Of a stretch of 64,000 nucleotides of DNA, positions 53,776 to 61,020 are shown one piece after another. This DNA is from Dictyobacter aurantiacus. Its GTDB lineage: Bacteria; Chloroflexota; Ktedonobacteria; Ktedonobacterales; Ktedonobacteraceae. Location of the stretch: assembly GCF_003967515.1 (NCBI RefSeq), contig NZ_BIFQ01000001.1:1674001-1738000 (forward strand), written 5' to 3'. The notes under the pieces were generated by a model. It did no database searches. It saw nothing but the letters and a program-made list of their open reading frames with translations, and was not told the origin of the DNA. How positions within the stretch are numbered: the first letter of the stretch is position 1; each line of letters begins with the position of its first letter. The position numbers were made by a program, and so were the translations under genes.

Positions 53776-54615
53776 CTAGTTATAGAAATCTTTGCTAGCA
53801 CCAAACACTTCTATCTCCAGTTGATGCTCATAGATCTGCTGCTTCTCAAACCATAAGAAAGGGTTTTCGCTCTCGTTGATATCGTCCAACACGTTAACGC
53901 AGTAGGTCAGGCTCTCGTCAAATTGCGGCTCTGGCGCCAGCGAGAAGTCGCGAAAATATAGCTCGTGCGCGTATTCCGCCCTCACATTGACCATCGCGAA
54001 CAACCACGTCCCCGGCTCAATCTGATCGCGCAACCCGGCAGGAAAAACATCTAAAGGCATGCGAATACGCTGATAGCGGTCCCAGTAATCAATCGACACA
54101 TCCACATACTGTTCGCCGGCCACTCCCTCCATATGCTCGACGCCCACCATCACCCGATAGGGGATACGCGACTCGGGGATATGTCCCTGCAGTTCACTGA
54201 CGCATAGATCGAGGTAGTGACGCAGCGTCGAAAAGTCGAACTCGCTCAGGTGCAGGACGACCGGTAGCTTATCGCGCCAGCGCCGAATCGAAGAATGCTG
54301 ATCAATTTCTAAATACTGGGTCACAAGCAAGGTTGGAATGCCCACATCATAGAGGGCGGCCGCCAGTTCGGCCCCGTAAAACTGTGGCGCGCCGTATGGA
54401 CTCAGGCGATGCGAGCAGATGGCGGCCTGCGCGTGCTCCTGAATAAAAGCCACGATCTCGGGGATGGTCCGCATCTCTTCAGGCACAAGCACAGTAGCAA
54501 ATCCAGCGATCTCCGCGTCCCAGTAGGGAAGGGCTTCTTCGGGTCCAGAGGATGGGCTATCGACGATCGCGATGGTTTTGATTTTGTAGGAGAGAAATTT
54601 GCTTAAAGTTTGCAT
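53776..54615 (-). CDS. Conserved-looking protein of unknown function, receiver-like N-terminal half
   Basis: Starting at ATG 54615 (GGAGG, nine bases) the protein has 279 residues. The N-terminal part (IKTIAIVDSPSS ... AAICSHRLSPYGAPQFYGAELAAALYDVGIPTLLVTQYL) alternates strands and helices as a response-regulator receiver or similar Rossmann-like fold, with Asp and Ser/Thr in plausible places but no clear phospho-Asp set. The C-terminal half is beta-rich and acidic (YVDVSIDYWDRYQRIRMP, EYAHELYFRDFSL). No signal or membrane segment. I do not recognise the family. It stands alone, convergent with meaB. Confidence 0.6.
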   Translation of the reverse strand: MQTLSKFLSYKIKTIAIVDSPSSGPEEALPYWDAEIAGFATVLVPEEMRTIPEIVAFIQEHAQAAICSHRLSPYGAPQFYGAELAAALYDVGIPTLLVTQYLEIDQHSSIRRWRDKLPVVLHLSEFDFSTLRHYLDLCVSELQGHIPESRIPYRVMVGVEHMEGVAGEQYVDVSIDYWDRYQRIRMPLDVFPAGLRDQIEPGTWLFAMVNVRAEYAHELYFRDFSLAPEPQFDESLTYCVNVLDDINESENPFLWFEKQQIYEHQLEIEVFGASKDFYN

Positions 54616-54745
54616 ACAGGACAACCTCCGCCACATTTCTTACCATAAAAATATCACAATGTATTTCACTACAGGATAATACTATAATATATGCTTTAAT
54701 TCAATAGTCTCTATACATATGTCTGGAGTTTGTTTTTATGGGGCA

Positions 54746-54834
54746 GTTGAGCGCCTCCTTTCGCGCGAGCGCATGCGCTCGCGCGTGTTGTGTGATGTGT
54801 GCTGGGGTGCGCACCGCGCACCCCAGCACACATC
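54746..54834. repeat. Modular palindromic element, GAGCGC type
   Basis: GTTGAGCGCC at 54746 is followed by a perfect 24-nt palindrome CGCGCGAGCGCATGCG... at 54762-54785 and a hairpin with 19-bp perfect arms (54794-54812 and 54816-54834, GATGTGTGCTGGGGTGCGC) around ACC. The GC module is altered compared with the other copies. Confidence 0.7.
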
Positions 54835-54851
54835 CATGTTGGCGTGGGCGC

Positions 54852-55103
54852 GGGTTCACCTCCGATTATCATGGTTGACGTGGGTGCGGAATCCCCTCGG
54901 ATTATCACCGTCGCCATAGGTTCGGACCTCGCGTCCGATTATCACCGTCGCCATAGGTTCGGACCTCGCGTCCGATTATCACCGTCGCCATAGGTTCGGA
55001 CCTCGCGTCCGATTATCACCGTCGCCATAGGTTCGGACCTCGCGTCCGATTATCACCGTCGCCATAGGTTCGGACCTCGCGTCCGATTATTATGGTTGCC
55101 AAT
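54852..55103. repeat. Array of 37-nt direct repeats upstream of the XPB gene
   Basis: Units starting GGTTCGGACCTCGCGTCCGA lie at 54919, 54956, 54993, 55030 and 55067, exactly 37 bases apart; the first four are identical and the fifth decays at its 3' end. Two degenerate copies precede them (about 54852 and 54883). Each unit carries the inverted repeat TCGGAC-CTCGC-GTCCGA. The array ends 28 bases before the helicase start. There are no spacers, so it is not a CRISPR array. Confidence 0.92.
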
Positions 55104-55130
55104 TACGGGCCGGGCAAATAGAATGTTTAT

Positions 55131-56585
55131 GTGAAGAGGAGCATGGGCAATATTTTTTATGTGCAGGAGATTGTTTTGAGAGAGACGGTTATTGATCAGC
55201 GGGGGCGCGATCTGGCAATTATTCCGCCGCCGGAGATAGCGGGGATGGGGCGCCAGGAGATGATCGAGGCTCTGTTTGGGGCGCATCTGTCGCTGGAGAT
55301 TACGCAGGGGATGGAGTGGGATAAACGGGGACAGTGTTTACGCAGCCTGCCTATGCATTTGACCCCCGTCAAACAGGCCCTGCAGCAGCAACAGACCCCC
55401 TTTAGGATCGCCTTTGACGAACGGCCAGCCTTGCCGTTTAAGACAAAGCTGGCGATGGAGGCGCGACCGTATCAGCAGGATGCCCTGCAGGCGTGGCTGG
55501 CACAGCAGCGGGGGGTTGTCGTGCTACCGACCGGCGCGGGCAAGACGTTTGTGGCCGCGATGACCATTCATGAGACCGGACTGTGGACGCTGGCTGTGGT
55601 GCCAACCATCGATCTGCTTCAGCAGTGGCGGATGGCGCTGGCCGCGGTCCTATCCATATCAGTGGAAGAGATAGGGATGTTCGGAGGTGGAGAAAAAGAT
55701 CTCAAGCCGATTACGATCATCACCTATGACTCGGCGGCTCTGTATCCGCGAGAGCTACGCCAGTTCGGTCTACTGGTCTTCGATGAATGCCATCACCTGC
55801 CTGCCCCGACCTATCGTCTGATCGCCGAGAGCGCCTTTACGCCATTGCGGCTGGGACTCAGCGCGACGCCGGAGCGCAGCGATATGGCGCATATGGAGTT
55901 GGAAGAGTTGATCGGCCCGGAGGTGTATCGCCGTTCACCCGCCGAACTGACCGAGGGGCGCTTCCTGGCCCAGTATCAGGAAAAGGTCATCGACATCGCG
56001 CTGTCCGAAGAGGATCAGGAACGCTACGCGGAACAGAGACGCCTCTATCGTTCTTTTCTGCAGCGGCGGCGTATCGTGATCCGCAACCCGGAGGATTTTC
56101 AGCAGAAGATCATCTATATGAGCGCCCGTGATCCCGAAGCGCGCGAGGCGATGCTGGCCTGGCGGGAAGCACGCAACATCGCCATGAATGCCCCGGCAAA
56201 GTACACGGAGATCGAGCGCCTGCTGCGAGAGCATGGCAGCGACCAGGTGATCCTCTTTTCAGAATATAACAACGTGGTTGATGAGATCAGCCGCCGCTTC
56301 TGCATTCCCAGCATCACCTACAAAACGCCAACCGAGGAGCGACGACTGATATTGGAACGCTTCCGCAGTGGCGAATATACCAAGCTGGCCACGGGCCGCG
56401 TCTTAAACGAGGGGGTAGATGTCCCTGATTGCCGCGTCGCCATCATTGTCAGCGGCAACAGCACCAAACGCGAATACATCCAGCGCCTGGGCCGCATCCT
56501 GCGCCCCAAAGTTGGCCAGGCCCTACTATATGAACTCGTCACCGGCAACACCACCGAAGAACAGATAGCTAAACGCCGCCGATGA
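55131..56585 (+). CDS. XPB-like DNA helicase
   Basis: The 484-residue SF2 helicase has P-loop PTGAGKTF (133-140), DECHH (218-222), LGLSATPERSD, the thumb-like insert rich in Arg and Glu (ALSEEDQERYAEQRRLYRSFLQRRR) and C-lobe motifs LFSEYNNVVDEI, LATGRVLNEGVDVPD and QRLGRILRP. The N-terminal 100 residues replace the XPB damage-recognition domain. It should open DNA at lesions and work with the Bax1-like nuclease at 16852-18840. The start is uncertain: GTG 55131 or ATG 55143, both without an ideal ribosome site. The 37-nt repeat array lies directly upstream. Confidence 0.88.
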   Translation: MKRSMGNIFYVQEIVLRETVIDQRGRDLAIIPPPEIAGMGRQEMIEALFGAHLSLEITQGMEWDKRGQCLRSLPMHLTPVKQALQQQQTPFRIAFDERPALPFKTKLAMEARPYQQDALQAWLAQQRGVVVLPTGAGKTFVAAMTIHETGLWTLAVVPTIDLLQQWRMALAAVLSISVEEIGMFGGGEKDLKPITIITYDSAALYPRELRQFGLLVFDECHHLPAPTYRLIAESAFTPLRLGLSATPERSDMAHMELEELIGPEVYRRSPAELTEGRFLAQYQEKVIDIALSEEDQERYAEQRRLYRSFLQRRRIVIRNPEDFQQKIIYMSARDPEAREAMLAWREARNIAMNAPAKYTEIERLLREHGSDQVILFSEYNNVVDEISRRFCIPSITYKTPTEERRLILERFRSGEYTKLATGRVLNEGVDVPDCRVAIIVSGNSTKREYIQRLGRILRPKVGQALLYELVTGNTTEEQIAKRRR

Positions 56586-56629
56586 GAGTATCATCGGCGG
56601 CGTGGGGAACGCAGGCGTCCCCATTTTTT
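56573..56629 (+). terminator. Hairpin over the stop codon and terminator of the XPB gene
   Basis: CGCCGATGA pairs with TCATCGGCG across the stop codon, and just after it GGGGA...TCCCC (56604-56622) is followed by ATTTTTT. The second hairpin is a normal terminator; the first may protect the 3' end. Confidence 0.75.
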
Positions 56630-56873
56630 GTTTAGAAGTGATGCGGCAAGGGTGCGAGGACGTACCCTTGCCGCATCACTTCTAAACAAAGGCTTGAGCA
56701 GCTCAGCGGCGCGCGTGTGCCCCTTCCACACCACCTCTAAACAAAGGCTTAAGCACCTGCGGTATGCAGGAATCATTTATTCATTGGTGCATCGGGGGTG
56801 CGGATGAGCCCCCGATGCACCAATGAATAAAAATAGTGTGGCCGCGTAGCGGACGCCTGTGCGGGAGCACTCA
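56627..56873. repeat. Composite palindromic element E
   Basis: A hairpin with 27-bp perfect arms (56627-56653 and 56664-56690) is followed by a partial copy of its right end (CTCTAAACAAAGGCTT, at about 56733), the short module TTAAGCACCTGCGGTATGC, a second hairpin with 23-bp perfect arms (56776-56798 and 56809-56831; loop TGCGGATGAG) and the GC module GTGGCCGCGTAGCGGACGCC...GGAGCACTCA up to 56873. It separates the convergent XPB and kinase genes. Confidence 0.85.
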
Positions 56874-56886
56874 TGCTGGGCAGCAC

Positions 56887-58545
56887 TCAGATACAGGGGG
56901 AAGAGTTTACGTTTTGGGGACAGGCTTTGATCTCAAAGGTCGCGCCACCCGATGGTGAAAGCTGGGCATAATAGAGACGGGAGCTCATATCTATAGCCGG
57001 GACAAGGATATGAGAATTGGAAGCATCCTCCAGCGTAATCAAGAAGAGGGCGTGAGGCGTCACCAGGTTGGTCACCTTATTATCCGACAGGATACCGCTG
57101 CGTATCTGCTTCTGTCGGGCTTCCAGTCGCCAGTGCGGAATATAGCTCTCGTTAGCGGGAGCATCAATCCAGGCGTAATATACCTTCCCTCCTGGGGGGT
57201 CAGGCACGTTCTGCATGGTGATCTGTAATTGATCGTAGTGACTGGACCCCAGGCTATAGCTAAATTGCACCGATCCATGGGGAATGGGTGGGGCGGACGA
57301 CGGTGACGGCGGCCATAGGCGAGCGGCGATCCCCACAATGAGTAGCACTATAATCAGGCCAGCGATCGCCGTCAGCCAGCGTGGATGGCTCAGGAACGAT
57401 CGTGCTGGACGCGAGGGAACCGCTATGGTTGGCGAACTGGCGGCCTGAATCAACGCGGGCGCCATGTGCGCCAGAGTGGGCAGGGCATGAATTTCATCCG
57501 TATGGGCCACCGGGCTGGCGCCACGCGACTGCCTGTCTATAGCTGGCGTAGCCAGGGTGGCAGGTGGCGTCTCGGCTATCAGTGGTCGATCCACTGGCGT
57601 CAGTGGAACATAAGAAAGGGAGATGGCGGCATGCGCTGGCATGGTGCGCAGATTCTGGATCAGTGGCTCCGGAGCAGGTAAGTTAAATGATTCTGCCAGT
57701 GCGATCACCATTTCAGACGCGCTGCCAAAGCGGTCCTCGGGCTTCTTGGCGATGCTTTTTAAGATAACCGCGGAAGTCGCCTCGCTGATAGCCTCATTCA
57801 GTAGCTCGGGAGGTGTGGGCGCCTGATTCACGTGCTGCATAAGCACGTTCATCATGCTATCACCGCGAAATGGCGGAATGCCTGTCAACATCTCGTACAG
57901 GATAATACCGAGCGAATAGAGATCGCTCCGCTTCTCATCATAACTCCCGAGCGCCTGTTCAGGCGCCACATAGAGCGGCGTCCCCACCACACTGCCGACG
58001 ACAGTGCCACCCGAGATCCCCTGGCGGCGCGCGATGCCAAAATCGGTGATGATGGGCACGCCCAACGCTCGCTGCCTGGTGTCTCGCTGGTCCAATAGAA
58101 TATTAGCCGGCTTGATGTCACGATGAATCATACCACGGTTATGGGCATAATCGATAGCCTGCGCCAGCGCCGAAAACAGATAAAGGATATCCTCGTGAGG
58201 CGGAAACCGGCCCAGTTTGGAGGTTACAGCCAGGTACTGCGCCAGCGTCTGCCCCTCGACATAGTCCATGACCATGTAGAATAACGGCGGCTCACCAGGT
58301 TTCTCCTCAATGGCAAAGTTATGGATATTGATGATATTGGGATGACGCAGGGATGCGATCAATCTAGCTTCGCCCTGGAAGCGCGCGACGAAGCCAGCCG
58401 AATGGCGCCAGTTGGACAACAGGAATTTGATAGCCACGATACGCTGTAGATGGGTATCCATGGCCTTCCATACCTCGCCCATGCCACCAGACGCGATGCG
58501 TTCAAGCAGTTGGTACTGCCCAAGGTAACGTGGTTCTGTCCCCAT
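56887..58545 (-). CDS. Receptor Ser/Thr protein kinase (third gene of operon)
   Basis: Starting at ATG 58545 (GGGAG, eight bases) the protein has 552 residues. The kinase domain is complete (ASGGMGEVWKA, VAIKFLL, HRDIKPANILL, TDFGIARR, APEQ). A short linker, a transmembrane helix (WLTAIAGLIIVLLIVGIAARLW) and a small external domain with GGKVYYAWIDAP and FLITLEDAS follow. It has the shortest external part of its group: the helical domain of the two upstream paralogues is missing. It lies 20 bases after the previous gene in the operon 61021-63510, 58566-60989, 56887-58545. Confidence 0.9.
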   Translation of the reverse strand: MGTEPRYLGQYQLLERIASGGMGEVWKAMDTHLQRIVAIKFLLSNWRHSAGFVARFQGEARLIASLRHPNIINIHNFAIEEKPGEPPLFYMVMDYVEGQTLAQYLAVTSKLGRFPPHEDILYLFSALAQAIDYAHNRGMIHRDIKPANILLDQRDTRQRALGVPIITDFGIARRQGISGGTVVGSVVGTPLYVAPEQALGSYDEKRSDLYSLGIILYEMLTGIPPFRGDSMMNVLMQHVNQAPTPPELLNEAISEATSAVILKSIAKKPEDRFGSASEMVIALAESFNLPAPEPLIQNLRTMPAHAAISLSYVPLTPVDRPLIAETPPATLATPAIDRQSRGASPVAHTDEIHALPTLAHMAPALIQAASSPTIAVPSRPARSFLSHPRWLTAIAGLIIVLLIVGIAARLWPPSPSSAPPIPHGSVQFSYSLGSSHYDQLQITMQNVPDPPGGKVYYAWIDAPANESYIPHWRLEARQKQIRSGILSDNKVTNLVTPHALFLITLEDASNSHILVPAIDMSSRLYYAQLSPSGGATFEIKACPQNVNSSPCI

Positions 58546-58565
58546 ACATGCCACTCCCAAGAATG

Positions 58566-60989
58566 TTAAAGGTGCGCGGGCATCTTTTTGGTCAGTGTAA
58601 AGGTAGCCAGTTGCTGAATATCCTGGTGGACCTGGGTCACCCCAGGATGGACCTGATTGGTGACCGGATCAAGCTTGCCGATATAGGCATACGTCGTCAG
58701 GGTCACCATATCGTCCAGCATACGACCCGCCTCCGCCTGCTTCAGCTGGTCTGGTGTACTATTGAAGAGCTTGACCGCGTCCTGACGCACCGTTCGCAGC
58801 CAGGAATTGACGTTCTGCAGCGCATCAATGATATGGGCAGTCCGCTGACGCGTCTCTGGTGTAATGTCTCCGGCCTTGGCTACCTGAGCCACGTGGAACT
58901 GCACATGATCCGTATAGCCTGGCGGATTGGTCTTGTTAAAATCTCCCCCCTGATGGGCAGGATCGACCGTGAGCAGTCCAACGGTAGCGGCGACCGGATC
59001 GGCCATCACTGGTGTGTTAGCCGGCATATCCACATGCACATTCTTCAGACCATCCAGGTAATCTAACTCACTGATAAACTGGTTGCGCATCAAGCCAATC
59101 TCGGAGCTATTAGTTTGCGCCCCATGCCAGTTATCGCGCGCGCTTACCGACCACTCCAGCAGCTTCTCGGTATTTTTAAACAGCCAGTTATCCAGCCCTC
59201 CGGGCAGGCCAAGCACGCTGATATCGACCTCGTTATAGAATAGATGGCGGATATGGATCAAGGCACTGAACGCGGCCGCATCCTGCGCGATAGGTTGCTG
59301 TGGCAGGACTGCGTAGTACTTCCATTGAGCCGGATCTTTCGATGGGGCGGCGTTGGCGCTATTGGCATCCTCCTCAGTAATCAACAAACGACTGGTCGAC
59401 GACAACAGGTTATCGTGGTGAGCGTCGCCCGGATAGAGATAGTGGATGCGACCGTTCTGTATCGGCAGACTTTTGGTCAACAGCAGCGGTGGAGTAATCG
59501 GCAATGGACCGGTCAGATCATCACGCCGCATAGGATCTGTATCACCCAGCAGCCAGGCATGATAGCTCTTACCCGCCTGGGGAGGTGGCACATTAGGCAC
59601 ATCAATCTGTAGCTGATCCGCGATTCCCCGCGCGCTATCCATCGCTGTCTGGCCGCTACTGACATAGAAGGCTTGCCCATCCGTCTGGGCTGACAGAGTC
59701 GCGTACGACGGCCAGATCAGGAAAGCGGTCACCCCCCCTGCGATCAGCAGCACAAGCAAGATCACAGTGCCTATCAGGTAAGTGGAAGACACACTTCGGC
59801 GAGCAGCGGACGGTCGATTCCCAGCAGGAAAAACCGGGGGTGGACTGATGCCAACGGTTGGCGTGGGTGCGGGCTGTACCGCCGGCGCCGTTGGAGCAGT
59901 TTTGGGCACGGCCGCCAGGGTCATAGATTCAGCCGCGTCGGCATAACCTCCAGAAGATGCCGCCTGGCCTGAGGGAGATGAAATTCGCGTCTGCTCACCG
60001 GTGCCCGAGTTCACAAAGCGCATCGAGTCCGTGCTCGAGGATGCTGAGCGGGTAGCATCCAATACCTCTATCGTCGTCGGTTGTCCCAGAATTTCGGGGA
60101 CCGTGACGTTTAGCGCCCGCGCAATAGCGACCGTCATCTCCGAGGCGCTGGCGTAGCGCTCCTCGGGATTCTTAGCAATGCTGCGTTTGATAACCTGTAC
60201 CAGGGCGGGTGGAATATTAGGGTTGATCATGGTGGGAGAGATCGGCGTCGCATGCACATGCTGCATGATCACTTCCACAGGGGTATCGCCTCGGAACGGA
60301 AGCACGCCAGTCACCATTTCATACAGGATAATGCCCAGAGAATAGAGATCACTGCGCCCATCGCCCTGCAGCCCCCGGGCCTGTTCCGGTGATATGTAAA
60401 GCGGTGTCCCCAGTTGTACACCACTCTGGGTATTGGTCAATGAGCTAAGCAGTTTGGCCACACCGAAATCGGTCAAGATCGGCTCGCCCATTGGATTGCG
60501 CGCGGTATTGCGCTTATCCAGCAAAATGTTGGCCGGCTTGATGTCGCGATGGATCATGCCCTTGCTATGGGCATAGTCGATCGCCAGACTAATCGAGGTA
60601 AAGAGATTCACGATCCGATCCGGCGCGGGCACCTTGCCCACGCTGGATGTCTCATAGATGTACTCAGCCAGCGTCTGTCCCTCGACATAATCCATCACCA
60701 TATAAGCCAGAGGAAAATACGTTGGCGCCCCCGAGACGGGCGGCTGATAGATTTGAAAATCATGAATCTGCACAATATTCGGATGGTGCAGGGCAGCGAT
60801 CAACTGCGCCTCGCGTTGGAAGCGGGCGATAAAATTTGGATCATCGCGCAAATTTGGGTGCAGCATCTTGATCGCCACATAGCGCTGCAGCTGGGTATCC
60901 AACGCCTTCCACACCTCGGCCACCCCACCATGGCCCAGACGTTCAATAAGTTCGTATTTATCCAGACGCTGAGGAAGAGCACTATTCAT
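58566..60989 (-). CDS. Receptor Ser/Thr protein kinase (second gene of operon)
   Basis: About 807 residues from ATG 60989. The kinase is intact (LGHGGVAEVWKA, VAIKMLH, HRDIKPANILL, LTDFGVAKLL, SPEQARG). After a Ser/Pro-rich linker comes a transmembrane helix (YLIGTVILLVLLIAGGVTAFLIW), then an external region with GKSYHAWLLGDTDP, LLITEEDANS and a helical domain marked by ISELDYLDGLKNVHVDMPAN. The last two features are shared with the pseudokinase encoded 31 bases upstream and with the kinase at 19206. It is likely the catalytic partner of that pseudokinase. Confidence 0.92.
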   Translation of the reverse strand: MNSALPQRLDKYELIERLGHGGVAEVWKALDTQLQRYVAIKMLHPNLRDDPNFIARFQREAQLIAALHHPNIVQIHDFQIYQPPVSGAPTYFPLAYMVMDYVEGQTLAEYIYETSSVGKVPAPDRIVNLFTSISLAIDYAHSKGMIHRDIKPANILLDKRNTARNPMGEPILTDFGVAKLLSSLTNTQSGVQLGTPLYISPEQARGLQGDGRSDLYSLGIILYEMVTGVLPFRGDTPVEVIMQHVHATPISPTMINPNIPPALVQVIKRSIAKNPEERYASASEMTVAIARALNVTVPEILGQPTTIEVLDATRSASSSTDSMRFVNSGTGEQTRISSPSGQAASSGGYADAAESMTLAAVPKTAPTAPAVQPAPTPTVGISPPPVFPAGNRPSAARRSVSSTYLIGTVILLVLLIAGGVTAFLIWPSYATLSAQTDGQAFYVSSGQTAMDSARGIADQLQIDVPNVPPPQAGKSYHAWLLGDTDPMRRDDLTGPLPITPPLLLTKSLPIQNGRIHYLYPGDAHHDNLLSSTSRLLITEEDANSANAAPSKDPAQWKYYAVLPQQPIAQDAAAFSALIHIRHLFYNEVDISVLGLPGGLDNWLFKNTEKLLEWSVSARDNWHGAQTNSSEIGLMRNQFISELDYLDGLKNVHVDMPANTPVMADPVAATVGLLTVDPAHQGGDFNKTNPPGYTDHVQFHVAQVAKAGDITPETRQRTAHIIDALQNVNSWLRTVRQDAVKLFNSTPDQLKQAEAGRMLDDMVTLTTYAYIGKLDPVTNQVHPGVTQVHQDIQQLATFTLTKKMPAHL

Positions 60990-61020
60990 GTATACCAACC
61001 CACATCTCTCTGTACCGCGA

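Noticed and set aside
54852..55103. CRISPR array
   Set aside because: The 37-nt units follow each other without spacers and no cas genes are present; it is a plain tandem repeat.
54852..55130. Plasmid-type origin with iterons and Rep protein
   Set aside because: The adjacent gene is an XPB-type helicase, not a replication initiator, and there is no AT-rich unwinding region or partition gene.
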